A stretch of DNA of 10,962 bases, taken from NCBI GenBank assembly GCA_031278295.1, contig JAITKQ010000108.1, positions 1-10,962 of the forward strand. Direction: 5' to 3'. Of the stretch, positions 1 through 7,362 are shown piece after piece. Numbering within the stretch: position 1 is the first letter of the stretch; each line of letters starts with the position of its first letter. A model generated the notes under the pieces. It was not told the origin of the DNA, searched no databases, and was given only the letters and a program-made list of their open reading frames with translations. Source of the DNA: Spirochaetaceae bacterium. GTDB lineage: Bacteria > Spirochaetota > Spirochaetia > Treponematales > Breznakiellaceae. The position numbers and the translations under genes were made by a program.

Positions 1-534
1 CCCCCCCGCGCCCCCGCGCGCTGAAGGCCCCCGTCGACCGGAATAACCCCCTTCTTCGTGTGGCCGGGAGCCGAGGCGTGGGGCGGTGAGCGCCCCCGGC
101 GACCGGTGTCAGCCCCTACGGGGTCAGACCCCACACCGAGGCGGAGCTGTCGCGCGCTGAAGGCCCCCGGCGACCGGATGGATCCCCTACGGGGTCAGCC
201 CCCACACCGAGGCGTCGCGCGCTGAAGGCCCCCGGCGACCTGAGTCAGCCCCTACGGGGTCAGACCCCACACCGAGGCGGAGATGTCGCGCGCTGAAGGC
301 CCCCATCGACCGGAGTCAGCCCCTAAGGGGTCAGCCCCCACCCCGCGGCGGACGCGGCTGGCGCTGCAAGGCCCCCGGCGACCGGGGTCAGCCCCTACGG
401 GGTCAGCCCCCACACCGAGGCGGAGATGTCGGGCGCTGAAGGCCCCCGGCAACCGGGGGCAACCCCTAAGGGGTCAGCCCCCACACCGAGGCGGAGGCGG
501 CTGGCGCTGAAAGGCCCTCGGCGACCGGGGTCAG
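1..534. repeat. GC-rich tandem array, period about 71 bp, non-coding
   Basis: The same unit recurs across this stretch. Its most regular landmark is the 11-bp palindrome CCCCTACGGGG (or CCCCTAAGGGG), at 113-123, 184-194, 249-259, 320-330, 392-402 and 463-473. Spacings are 71, 65, 71, 72 and 71 bp; the 65-bp unit has lost a few bases after the CACACCGAGGCG segment. Each unit also carries GTCAGCCCCCACACCGAGGC and GCGCTGAAGGCCCCCGGCGA. The first about 110 bases look like a degenerate unit with an unrelated stretch (about 46-90). The period is not a multiple of three and units drift in frame, so the arginine- and proline-rich open frames here are by-products of composition. This is probably an intergenic repeat family of the genome; no function can be assigned. 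It may extend left of the window. Confidence 0.9.
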
Positions 535-549
535 CCCCCCCCCCCCCCC
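535..549. repeat. Homopolymer run of 15 C
   Basis: Fifteen consecutive C end the 71-bp array, 73 bp before the first ATG of the NifA-like gene. The following bases up to about 600 stay strongly C-rich on the plus strand. Runs like this are prone to slipped-strand length change and to assembly error. Confidence 0.9.
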
Positions 550-602
550 GCCACCGCGCCCTCCCCCCGAAAGCCACACTACCCACCACCCAACGCGCCC
601 TC

Positions 603-631
603 TGGCTAGAGAAACTACAAAAATGTATAAT
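603..631 (+). promoter_or_regulatory. Possible sigma-70 promoter overlapping the first codons of the NifA-like gene
   Basis: A perfect TATAAT lies at 626-631, immediately after the ATG at 623. A poor -35 candidate (TGGCTA, 603-608) sits 17 bp upstream. If this -10 is used, transcription would begin near 638, where an in-frame ATG (codon 6) lies, giving a nearly leaderless message. TATAAT can occur by chance, so this is weak. Confidence 0.25.
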
Positions 632-2272
632 AACAGCATGAATCCCAACGTTTCCGTACAAACGGAAAGCAAGGTCAAACCGTACTCCGGCATGTACGAA
701 CTTGAACTACTTTTTGACATTGCCCGCACACTGGACAAACATGTCGAACTACGCTCCGCGCTTGGGCCTGTGTTGAGCATTCTGGAGGTACGGGCATCTT
801 TAAAGCACGGAATGATAACACTGTTAAACCGTTCCACCGGTCTTTTGAAGATAGAAGAGGCCTACGGCCTGAAGGCCGAGGAGAAAGAACGCGGCGTTTA
901 CAGGCTTGGCGAGGGGCTTGTCGGCAGGGTATTTGAGACGGGCATAGCTATTTCCGTGCCGGATTTATCAAAGGAAGAACGGTTTTTGAACCGTGCAAAA
1001 AACCGCAAACGTGAGGACATGGCCGGTATGAGTTACTGCTGCGTCCCCATACGGGCGTCCGGCGGGGTGATCGGCACACTGAGCGCCGAGCGGCGGCTCA
1101 GCCTAAACGGCGCGGCGAATCCTGACGCGGAAAATTTGATGGCGCATGACCGGACGTTGCTGGAAAAGGTTGCCGCGATAATAGCGGACTCGGCAAAGCT
1201 GCGGGAACGCATCATGGAGGAACAGTACAAGGCAAGTCACGAGACCCCGAACGGTACAAACATAAAAAAAGACATCAAGGAACCGGCCTGTTACCAGTTG
1301 GGCCGCATCGATGCCAACAGCGCCATGATAGGGACGAGCAGCGCGATACAGGACATGTACGCGCTGGTGGCGCAGGTTGCGCCTACCGATGCCAACGTGC
1401 TTATTACCGGCGAGAGCGGTACCGGCAAGGAACTGGTTGCCGCCGAGATTTTCCGGCTTTCAAAACGGAACGGCAAGCCGTTTCTAAAGGTAAACTGCGC
1501 CGCGTTACCCGAATCGGTGATAGAAAGTGAACTCTTTGGTCACGAAAAGGGGGCTTTTACCGGCGCGATAAACCAGCGCAAAGGCCGTTTCGAGATGGCG
1601 GATACGGGTACCATATTCCTTGATGAAATCGGAGAACTTCCGCCGCAGATTCAGGTAAAGCTGCTCCGGGTACTACAGGAGAGGGACTTTGAGCGTGTCG
1701 GCGGCGTCCAAACGATAAAGGTGGATGTGCGAATCATTGCGGCCAGCAACCGCAACCTGGAGGACGAGATAAAGGCGGGACGTTTTCGCGAAGACCTATT
1801 CTACCGGCTGAACGTATTCATGCTGCATACACCGCCCCTCCGCCAGCGGAAAAGCGACATCATGCTACTTGCCGACTATTTTACGGAAAAGTACGCGGAA
1901 AAGAACGGCAAGCTGATAAAACGTATTTCCAGCCTTGCGATAGACCTGTTGACAAACTACCACTGGCCCGGCAATGTCCGCGAGCTCGAAAACTGCATAG
2001 AACGGGCGGTAATACTGTCCAAAGACATGGTTATACACTCTCACAACCTGCCGCCCAGCCTGCAAACGGCCGCCTCGACCAACACGGAACTTACCACCAC
2101 GCTGGACGCGGCGCTTTCGCGGCTTGAAAAAGAGATGATAACGGAGGCTTTAAAAAACAGCGAGGGCAATATGTCCGCCGCGGCCCGTGCGCTCGGCATC
2201 ACGGAACGGCAGATGGGGCTACGGATACACCACTACGGCATAAACTGGCGCGCCTTCCGCAAAGGCGCCTGA
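623..2272 (+). CDS. nifA: NifA-like sigma-54-dependent transcriptional activator (GAF, AAA+, Fis-type HTH)
   Basis: 549 aa with the NifA domain order. Residues about 24-190 form a GAF domain with the NifA-like stretch [15 protein letters not shown]. Residues about 235-470 form the sigma-54 AAA+ domain: Walker A GESGTGKE (263-270), the sigma-54 contact loop GAFTGA (310-315), Walker B IFLDE (331-335) and GNVREL (450-455). Residues 516-540 form a Fis-type helix-turn-helix ([15 protein letters not shown]). The protein should hydrolyse ATP to open sigma-54 promoters, classically those of nitrogenase genes. Length fits NifA (roughly 510-580 aa). The clustered cysteines of oxygen-sensitive rhizobial NifA after the AAA+ domain are absent. 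VnfA and AnfA share this architecture and no nif gene is nearby, so the target regulon is inferred. The start is uncertain: 623 lacks a good ribosome site, and ATGs at 638 and 692 are alternatives. The gene stands alone, converging on the lipoprotein genes. Confidence 0.8.
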   Translation: MYNNSMNPNVSVQTESKVKPYSGMYELELLFDIARTLDKHVELRSALGPVLSILEVRASLKHGMITLLNRSTGLLKIEEAYGLKAEEKERGVYRLGEGLVGRVFETGIAISVPDLSKEERFLNRAKNRKREDMAGMSYCCVPIRASGGVIGTLSAERRLSLNGAANPDAENLMAHDRTLLEKVAAIIADSAKLRERIMEEQYKASHETPNGTNIKKDIKEPACYQLGRIDANSAMIGTSSAIQDMYALVAQVAPTDANVLITGESGTGKELVAAEIFRLSKRNGKPFLKVNCAALPESVIESELFGHEKGAFTGAINQRKGRFEMADTGTIFLDEIGELPPQIQVKLLRVLQERDFERVGGVQTIKVDVRIIAASNRNLEDEIKAGRFREDLFYRLNVFMLHTPPLRQRKSDIMLLADYFTEKYAEKNGKLIKRISSLAIDLLTNYHWPGNVRELENCIERAVILSKDMVIHSHNLPPSLQTAASTNTELTTTLDAALSRLEKEMITEALKNSEGNMSAAARALGITERQMGLRIHHYGINWRAFRKGA

Positions 2273-2459
2273 GCCCCGCGCCGCGCAGGGGAACCCGGCA
2301 TACCGCCCGTCACATCGGACACGGCTCTGGACAACAAACGGGTCAAGGGATTTTGTTACGAGGCGCGGTAGTCTCCGGCAAGAGTTGCGATGCTCTTGAC
2401 GGAGAAACGCGCTCCTCTCTGCCGGAACTGCCGGATGGCGCGGACCCGCCGGGCTCTTG
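2273..2459. other. Intergenic region between convergent genes
   Basis: 187 bp separate the stops of the NifA-like gene and the short lipoprotein gene. I see one small hairpin, CAAGAG (2379-2384) with CTCTTG (2393-2398), and a GC hairpin CCCC...GGGG near 2275-2293. Neither is followed by a T-run, so no convincing intrinsic terminator is visible for either gene. No gene is supported here. Confidence 0.5.
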
Positions 2460-3503
2460 TCAAGAATACTGGCTGAAGGTTTCCGACTTTTCTGTGCTGT
2501 TTATCCATGCAGCAGCGCCGTTGGGCGCAGTGTTTTTAAGCGCTGGGTTATCAGCATCTGAACCATACACGGTACCGCCGGACATAGTGAACGTGCCGCT
2601 GGTAACATACAAGCCGCCGCCGTTGGTGGTGGCCGTGTTCCCGCTGATCGTGCCGCCTGTCATAGTGAACGTGCCATTGCTGGCAACATTCACGCCGCCG
2701 CCGGCGCCGCTGGTATTTTTGTTGTTTTGTAGCTTTACGCCGCTGTTCATCGTAAGCGTTCCGTCAACCGTGATGAGCGCCTTCGACGCAGTGTAGTCCT
2801 TGCCCTTGCCGCCGTCTATCACAAGTTTGGCTAGGCCGCTGCCTGCCAGCGTAAGGCTTGCGCCGTTTTCCACCGTGAACAGGCTGCCGTCAAAGCCGTC
2901 TCCCCGTGTCAGTGTAATATCATCTTTACCGTACATGGGAACAAGCAGTACGTGCTTGCCGGAAGGGATGGTTATCTTGCTGTCAATGGTGAGATCCTTC
3001 AACACGAATATCCGGTCGGGAGTTCCCTCGGTTCCCTTAGAAGCGTCAACGGCCTCCTGCAAAGACTTGTAGTATAAGCCGCCCATGTTTACCACGCCGT
3101 CAGCCGGGTCGAGCTTGGACAGGCTTATCCTGAATTCGGTTTTTATATCAGTGCGGTCCTTCAGCCATACCGTCACCGTTTTTATATCGGGGCTTCCGTC
3201 GTCGTCTACAGGGCCAACTGTGTAGTCCTCTTCCGCCACCAGATCGAGCAGCTCGTCCAGGCCGTTCAGTCCTTGTATTTTCAGCCCGTACTTGTCGCTT
3301 GCCCAGGTTTCCGCGTCCTTCGGTATCGATTCTATGTCGGAAAAGGTATCCGTGTGCGGGGGTGTTTTTACGAATATCGTGTGTACAAGCCTTAACTCGG
3401 CCAGCCGTTCTTCTACCACGGAAATTATAGGCTGATTCAATAGTTCGCAACCCGTGAACAGTACCAGGCAAAAGAAAGGTAGCGGAAAGGCTTTTTTCAA
3501 CAC
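2460..3503 (-). CDS. Putative beta-helix lipoprotein, short paralog
   Basis: 347 aa from a GTG at 3503. The N-terminus is a lipoprotein signal: lysines 3-4, a hydrophobic core and the lipobox LFTGC with Cys19. After an unrecognised domain (about 20-135) comes a beta-helix header (SLQEAVDASKG, ITIPSGKHVLLVP, GSLFTVENGASLTLAG, KLVIDGG). Two glycine-rich rungs follow (GGGVNVASNGTFTMTGGTISGN and a GGGLYV rung), then the ending GGTVYGSD...NGAAAW. The fold should be a right-handed parallel beta-helix, as in pectate-lyase-like and Pmp-type repeat proteins, anchored by lipid at the inner or outer membrane. The Shine-Dalgarno GAGGAG (3508-3513) is 4 nt from GTG and 7 nt from the next codon, TTG, so TTG could be the real start with Cys18. 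It is intact, not a pseudogene: it has its own promoter and no frameshift. Its function is unknown. Confidence 0.85.
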   Translation of the reverse strand: MLKKAFPLPFFCLVLFTGCELLNQPIISVVEERLAELRLVHTIFVKTPPHTDTFSDIESIPKDAETWASDKYGLKIQGLNGLDELLDLVAEEDYTVGPVDDDGSPDIKTVTVWLKDRTDIKTEFRISLSKLDPADGVVNMGGLYYKSLQEAVDASKGTEGTPDRIFVLKDLTIDSKITIPSGKHVLLVPMYGKDDITLTRGDGFDGSLFTVENGASLTLAGSGLAKLVIDGGKGKDYTASKALITVDGTLTMNSGVKLQNNKNTSGAGGGVNVASNGTFTMTGGTISGNTATTNGGGLYVTSGTFTMSGGTVYGSDADNPALKNTAPNGAAAWINSTEKSETFSQYS

Positions 3504-3527
3504 GAAACTCCTCTTTCAGATAGTAAT

Positions 3528-3556
3528 AATATAATGTTATCCGCTGTTTTAGGCAA
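3528..3556 (-). promoter_or_regulatory. Sigma-70-type promoter of the short lipoprotein gene
   Basis: On the minus strand, -35 TTGCCT (3551-3556) is followed by a 17-bp spacer and -10 TATATT (3528-3533), 24 bp before the GTG. The same arrangement occurs at the long paralog with -10 TATACT. Good match to consensus plus conservation between copies supports it; no transcript evidence is available. Confidence 0.65.
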
Positions 3557-3575
3557 GTTTCGCCGGGTTTGCGGC

Positions 3576-3605
3576 AAAAAAGCGGCGAAAAACGGTTTAT
3601 GCCGC
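3576..3605 (-). terminator. Probable intrinsic terminator of the long lipoprotein gene
   Basis: Minus-strand GCGGC (3605-3601) pairs with GCCGC (3586-3582) over a 14-nt loop and is followed directly by six T (3581-3576). It lies about 30 bp after the stop of the 1108-aa gene and before the promoter of the short gene. The downstream arm can alternatively join a longer 8-bp stem, TTTCGCCG (3558-3565) with CGGCGAAA (3583-3590). The stem is short, so confidence is limited. Confidence 0.45.
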
Positions 3606-3635
3606 CCGCATCGGATGCCTTTTGCCCGCTTCGCA

Positions 3636-6600
3636 TTAGAAGGTGTCGTTCGTAGTACCGGTCACGCCTGTATCTGTGTTTACATTGCCGTTGTATTTGT
3701 ACAGGGCGGCGCCATTGTTACCAGCGGTATTTGCGTTGGCGCCGCCGTCACTGCCGTAAACCGTGCCGCCGGTTTTGTTGAACGTACCGCTGTCAATATA
3801 CACGCCGCCGCCTGCGTGCGCTGCCATGTTCCCGCTGATGGTGCCGCCGTTCATAGTGAACGTGCCGCTATCGTAAATATTCACGCCGCCGCCGTTGGTG
3901 GCCTCGTTCCCGCTGATGGTGCCGCCGTTCATATTGAACGTGCCGCTATTGTAAACATACACGCCGCCGCCTTTACCGGAGGTGTTAGTGTTGTTGTTTT
4001 GCAACGTTACGCCCGCGTTCATGGTAAGCGTTCCGCCGTCAACCGTGATGAGCGCCGCCTCCGCAGTGTAGTCCTCGTCCTTGCCGCCGTCTATGACGAG
4101 GCCGGACGTGCCGTTGTCCCCCAGCGTGAGGCTCGCGTTGCTTCCCACCGTGAACAGACTGCCGAAACCGTTTGCCCCGCGTGTGATTGTTCTCTCGCTG
4201 TCCTGCGACACAAGGCGGATGTGTTTGCCGGAGGAAAGCTCTATCGTATCTGCTTCTGCGTTCATCGTAACGTCCGCCAGCAGTCTGACCTCTATCGGGT
4301 TGGTAGCGATTCCGCCTGTGGCGAGGCCTATGGCGTCTTGTAATGTAGCCTTGTATATTGTTGTGCCGTCCGCCAAAACAACAGCCCCCGCGTCTTTTAG
4401 CTTGCCTTCGCCGCCTTCAAGCACAATCGTCTTCCCAACGCTTTCGCTTGTCGTGAACCGCGCTATTATGGCGTCTGAAAGTGTTGTTCCAGTGGCGGCT
4501 TTCAGCACCGCTGTCCCCGCACTCGTGTTTTCCGGCGTTATCGTTGCGACAAGCCCGCTTCCGGTCAGCGCGCCCACGGTAATCACCTTGTCTGACGGGA
4601 GGTACACATCGTTGTTCTGCTTCACGACCGCCCCGCCCGTCATGTTGAACGTGCCGCCGGAAAAATACACGCCGCCGCCGTTGTTGGTCGCCGTGTTCCC
4701 GCTGATGGTGCCGCCTGTCATCGTGAACTCGGTGCCGCTACCGTAAACATACACGCCGCCGCCATCGCCGTTGTTGGTCGCCGTGTTCCCGCTGATGGTG
4801 CCGCCCTTCATAGTGAACGCGCCGCCGGAAACATGCACGCCGCCGCCATCGCCGTTGTCGGTGTTTGTGGCCGTGTTTCCGCTGATGGTGCCGCCGTTCA
4901 TAGTGAACGCGCCGCCGGAAATATGCACGCCGCCGCCTTTACCGGAGGTGTTTTTGTTGTTTTGCAACGTTACGCCCGCGTTCATGGTAAGCGTTCCGCC
5001 GTCAACCGTGATGAGCGCCGCCTCCGCAGTGTAGTCCTCGTCCTTGCCGCCGTCTATGACGAGGCCGTAGTAGTCGCCGCCCAGCGTGAGACTTGCGCCG
5101 CTTTCCACCGTGAACAGACTGCCGAAACCGCTTGCCCCGCGTGTGATTGTTCTCTCGCTGTCCTGCGACACAAGTCGGATGTGTTTGCCGGAGGGGATGG
5201 TTATCGTATCTGTTGCGCCCATCGTAGCGTCCGCCAGCAGTCTGACCTCTATCGGGCTGTCAGCGTCTCCATCTGTGGCGAGGCCTATGGCTTCTTTTAC
5301 TGTAGCCGTGTATATTGTTGTGCCGTCCGCCAAAACAACAGCCGCCACCTTATCAGCCGGCTTTTGTAGTTTGCCTTGGCCGTCGACATCCGCAATCGTC
5401 ATACCCGGAACGCTTGTCGTGAACCGCGTTATTATGGCGTCTAAAAGTGTTGTTCCAGTGCCGGCTTTCAGCACCGCTGTCCCCGCACTCGTGTTTTCCG
5501 GCGTTATCGTTGCGACAAGCCCGCTTCCGGTCAGCGTGCCCACGGTAATCACCTTGTCTGACGGGAGGTACACATCGTTGTTCTGCTTCACGACCGCCGA
5601 GTCTGACATGATGAACGGCCCGTTCCCGTTTACATACACGCCGCCGCCGTTTTTGCCTGCCGTGTTCCCGTTGATGGCGCCGCCTGACATGGCGAACGTC
5701 TTGTTTACATACCCGGTGCCATTGTTGTAAAACTCCACGCCGCCGCCATTGTTGCCTGCCGTGTTCCCGCTGATGGCGCCGTTTGTCATAGTAAACGACC
5801 CGCCGTTGTAAACACTCACGCCGCCGCCGTTGGCGCCTGTCGTGTTCCCGCTGATGGCGCCGCCTGACAGGGTGAACGTCCCGCTGTTAATAACACACAC
5901 GCCGCCGCCGCTGCCGCTTGCCGTGTTCCCGCTGATGGCGCCGCCTGACATGGTGAACGTCCCGCTGCCGGCAACATACACGCCGCCGCCGTAGACGCTT
6001 GTCGTGTTGCCTGCGTCTGCATTCGTGCCGCCGATCGTACCGCCTGACATGATGAACGTCCCGCTGCCGGCAACATACACGCCGCCGCCGTTGCTTGCCG
6101 TGTTCCCGCTGATCGTGCCGCCTGTCATATTGAACGTGCCGCCGGCAACATACACGCCGCCGCCGGCGTTGCTGGTATTTTTGTTGTTTTGTAGCTTTAC
6201 GCCAGTGTCCATGGTAAGCGTTCCGCCGGTTACCGTCACAAGCCCCGCGGTTATGTCATCGCCCCCGCCGCCGTCTATCACAAGTTTGGTCGGGTCGCTG
6301 CCTGCCAGCCTAAGGCTTGCGCCGCTTTCCACCGTGAACAGGCTGCCGTCAAAGCCGTCTCCCCGTGTCAGTGTAATATCATCTTCACCGTACATGGGAA
6401 CAAGCAGTACGTGCTTGCCGGAAGGGATGGTTATCTTGCTGCCAATGGTGAGATCCTTCAACACGAATATCCGGTCGGGATTTTCCTCGGTTCCCTTAGA
6501 AGCGTCAACGGCCTCCTGCAAAGAATCGTAGGGTAAGCCGCCCATGTTTACCACGCCGTCAGCCGGGTCGAACTTGGGGTACATGCTTATCTTGAATTCG

Positions 6601-6962
6601 GTTTTTATATTAGCGTCCTCGTTCAGCCATACCTCCACCGTTTTTGTACCGGGGCTTCCGTCGTCGTCTACAGGGCCAACTGTGTATTCCTCTCCCGCCA
6701 CCAGATCGAGCAGCTCGTTCAGGCTGTTCAGTCCTTGTATTTTCAGCCCGTAATCGTTTGCCCAGGTTTTCGCGTCCTTCTGTATAAACTCTCCGGCGAA
6801 AAAGATATTCGGGTGCGGGGGTGTTTTTACGAATATCGTCTGTACAAGCCTTAACTCGTCCAGCCGTTCCTCCACTACGGAAATTATAGGCCGATTCAAG
6901 ATTTCGCAGCCCGTGAACAGTACCAGGCAAAAGAAAGGTAGCGGAAGGGCTTTTTTCAACAC
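3636..6962 (-). CDS. Putative beta-helix lipoprotein, long paralog with three repeated modules
   Basis: 1108 aa from a GTG at 6962 (Shine-Dalgarno GAGGAG 6967-6972; TTG at the next codon is an alternative). Lipobox LFTGC gives Cys19. Residues 20-135 match the short paralog's unrecognised domain. Three modules follow, near 140-535, 543-862 and 862-1108. Each has a header (LQEAVDA- or KEAIGLA-type helix, ITIPSGKH, GSLFTVESGASL, VIDGG, LITVDGGTLTM) and then rungs of about 25 aa of the pattern GGGVYVxGSGTFTMSGGTISGNTA. I count seven, four and three rungs. Modules 1 and 2 end with the same cap, AVVKQNNDVYLPSDKVITVG. Module 3 instead ends GGTVYGSD...NGAALY like the short paralog. A long right-handed beta-helix lipoprotein is expected; adhesin or surface-structure roles are possible but not shown. 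No catalytic motif was recognised. Confidence 0.88.
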   Translation of the reverse strand: MLKKALPLPFFCLVLFTGCEILNRPIISVVEERLDELRLVQTIFVKTPPHPNIFFAGEFIQKDAKTWANDYGLKIQGLNSLNELLDLVAGEEYTVGPVDDDGSPGTKTVEVWLNEDANIKTEFKISMYPKFDPADGVVNMGGLPYDSLQEAVDASKGTEENPDRIFVLKDLTIGSKITIPSGKHVLLVPMYGEDDITLTRGDGFDGSLFTVESGASLRLAGSDPTKLVIDGGGGDDITAGLVTVTGGTLTMDTGVKLQNNKNTSNAGGGVYVAGGTFNMTGGTISGNTASNGGGVYVAGSGTFIMSGGTIGGTNADAGNTTSVYGGGVYVAGSGTFTMSGGAISGNTASGSGGGVCVINSGTFTLSGGAISGNTTGANGGGVSVYNGGSFTMTNGAISGNTAGNNGGGVEFYNNGTGYVNKTFAMSGGAINGNTAGKNGGGVYVNGNGPFIMSDSAVVKQNNDVYLPSDKVITVGTLTGSGLVATITPENTSAGTAVLKAGTGTTLLDAIITRFTTSVPGMTIADVDGQGKLQKPADKVAAVVLADGTTIYTATVKEAIGLATDGDADSPIEVRLLADATMGATDTITIPSGKHIRLVSQDSERTITRGASGFGSLFTVESGASLTLGGDYYGLVIDGGKDEDYTAEAALITVDGGTLTMNAGVTLQNNKNTSGKGGGVHISGGAFTMNGGTISGNTATNTDNGDGGGVHVSGGAFTMKGGTISGNTATNNGDGGGVYVYGSGTEFTMTGGTISGNTATNNGGGVYFSGGTFNMTGGAVVKQNNDVYLPSDKVITVGALTGSGLVATITPENTSAGTAVLKAATGTTLSDAIIARFTTSESVGKTIVLEGGEGKLKDAGAVVLADGTTIYKATLQDAIGLATGGIATNPIEVRLLADVTMNAEADTIELSSGKHIRLVSQDSERTITRGANGFGSLFTVGSNASLTLGDNGTSGLVIDGGKDEDYTAEAALITVDGGTLTMNAGVTLQNNNTNTSGKGGGVYVYNSGTFNMNGGTISGNEATNGGGVNIYDSGTFTMNGGTISGNMAAHAGGGVYIDSGTFNKTGGTVYGSDGGANANTAGNNGAALYKYNGNVNTDTGVTGTTNDTF
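3961..4234 (-). repeat. Intragenic repeat A (module 3 header), partner of 4927-5194
   Basis: This part of the long lipoprotein gene encodes the last header (LQNN, LTMNAG, ALITVDGG, TITRG, SGKHIRL). It matches 4927-5194 with only scattered differences; the offset drifts from 966 to 960 bp through codon-length indels. The 1 kb spacing marks internal module duplication. Confidence 0.85.
4450..4632 (-). repeat. Intragenic repeat B (module cap), partner of 5416-5598
   Basis: About 183 bp encoding the cap from AVVKQNNDVYLPSDK to IARFTTS. It is almost identical to 5416-5598, 966 bp (322 codons) away. Identity breaks off sharply at 4632 and 5598, where the rungs begin. Confidence 0.9.
4927..5194 (-). 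repeat. Intragenic repeat A (module 2 header), partner of 3961-4234
   Basis: Second copy of the header repeat in the long lipoprotein gene, with in-frame indels only. It is close enough in sequence to support homologous recombination with its partner. Confidence 0.85.
5416..5598 (-). repeat. Intragenic repeat B (module cap), partner of 4450-4632
   Basis: Second copy of the cap repeat, ending module 1. The adjoining rungs (about 5600-6165) are themselves imperfect tandem repeats of about 66-84 bp that share a GGNACxATCAGCGGGAACAC-like core on the coding strand. Confidence 0.88.
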
Positions 6963-6986
6963 GAAACTCCTCTTTCAGACAGTAAT

Positions 6987-7015
6987 AGTATAATGTTATC
7001 CGCTGTTTTAGGCAA
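6987..7015 (-). promoter_or_regulatory. Sigma-70-type promoter of the long lipoprotein gene
   Basis: Minus-strand -35 TTGCCT (7010-7015), 17-bp spacer, -10 TATACT (6987-6992), 24 bp before the GTG at 6962. It is a duplicate of the promoter at 3528-3556, differing by one base in the -10. Confidence 0.65.
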
Positions 7016-7034
7016 GTTTCGCCGGGTTTGCGGC

Positions 7035-7063
7035 AAAAAGCGGCGAAAACCGGTTTATGCCGC
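7035..7063 (-). terminator. Terminator-like hairpin, duplicate of the one at 3576-3605
   Basis: Minus-strand GCGGC (7063-7059), loop, GCCGC (7044-7040), then five T (7039-7035). It lies upstream of the promoter and far from the preceding methyltransferase gene, which has its own terminator. It was probably carried along in the duplication. Confidence 0.35.
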
Positions 7064-7064
7064 C

Positions 7065-7321
7065 GTCAACCAAGAGAAATTCAAAATTTTAATGTTTTAT
7101 GCAAAAAAAGATACGCTAACGGTGGTTTTGCAGGATAATCGTGTGTTTTTATTCGCAGTGGGGTCTAATACCCCCCCTCCCCCCCATGGGTGAATCAGGG
7201 TGTTATATCGGTACGTTCTGCCTTGTCTACCTACCGGCGGCGTGTTGCTTCGCGCGTAAAATTCCAGGAAAACCGCGAAGCGAAACTCCGGGGTTTATCA
7301 CTTTTTCAGAGAAAAGGTGAT
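7065..7321. other. Non-coding remainder of the gap between metal operon and lipoprotein gene
   Basis: The whole gap (6963-7340) is about 380 bp. Besides the promoter block it holds a C7-T-C7 tract (7171-7185), an inverted repeat GCTTCGCG (7247-7254) with CGCGAAGC (7274-7281), and a hairpin TTTATCAC (7294-7301) with GTGATAAA (7317-7324). I see no gene; the frames crossing it are short or run antisense into the methyltransferase. Confidence 0.6.
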
Positions 7322-7362
7322 AAAAACTTGCCGCAGGCGGCTAGGCGCCTAGCCGCCTGCGG
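7322..7362 (-). terminator. Strong intrinsic terminator of the metal-transport operon
   Basis: A perfect 32-bp palindrome (7331-7362, each arm 16 bases beginning CCGCAGGCGG) is followed on the minus strand by CAAG and five T (7326-7322). The stem overlaps the last codons and the stop of the methyltransferase gene. A second hairpin lies just beyond at 7294-7324. Confidence 0.85.

Larger units (their letters stand above)
2635..3606 (-). repeat. Copy 1 of a duplicated gene-plus-promoter block
   Basis: From the promoter side through the signal peptide, N-terminal domain and first rung, this block aligns with about 6100-7064 at a constant offset of 3459 bp over most of the coding part. Long stretches are near-identical, for example 2881-3030 against 6340-6489. 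The match continues about 103 bp upstream of the start codon and stops after position 3606. It indicates tandem duplication of promoter, leader and gene. Confidence 0.85.
6100..7064 (-). repeat. Copy 2 of the duplicated gene-plus-promoter block
   Basis: Partner of 2635-3606. It covers the leader, promoter and 5' part of the long lipoprotein gene. Upstream identity ends after 7064, with one base fewer in an A-run than copy 1. Confidence 0.85.

Noticed and set aside
1..540. CRISPR array
   Set aside because: Repeats are contiguous, long (about 71 bp) and lack unique spacers; the 95-bp array on the right fails for the same reasons. No cas gene is nearby.
252..661. Arg/Pro/Gly-rich frames on both strands in the 71-bp array
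   Set aside because: The repeat period is not divisible by three, so successive units are read in different frames. No known motif or ribosome site is present.
2460..3503. Short lipoprotein gene as a truncated pseudogene of the long one
   Set aside because: It has an intact signal peptide, its own promoter and Shine-Dalgarno, and the same type of C-terminal ending as the long paralog.
3534..5730. Long plus-strand open frames opposite the long lipoprotein gene
   Set aside because: They mirror the glycine/threonine-rich repeat codons on the other strand, show repeated junk motifs rich in Pro, Val and Ala, and have no start signals. The minus-strand frame has the signal peptide and coherent domains.
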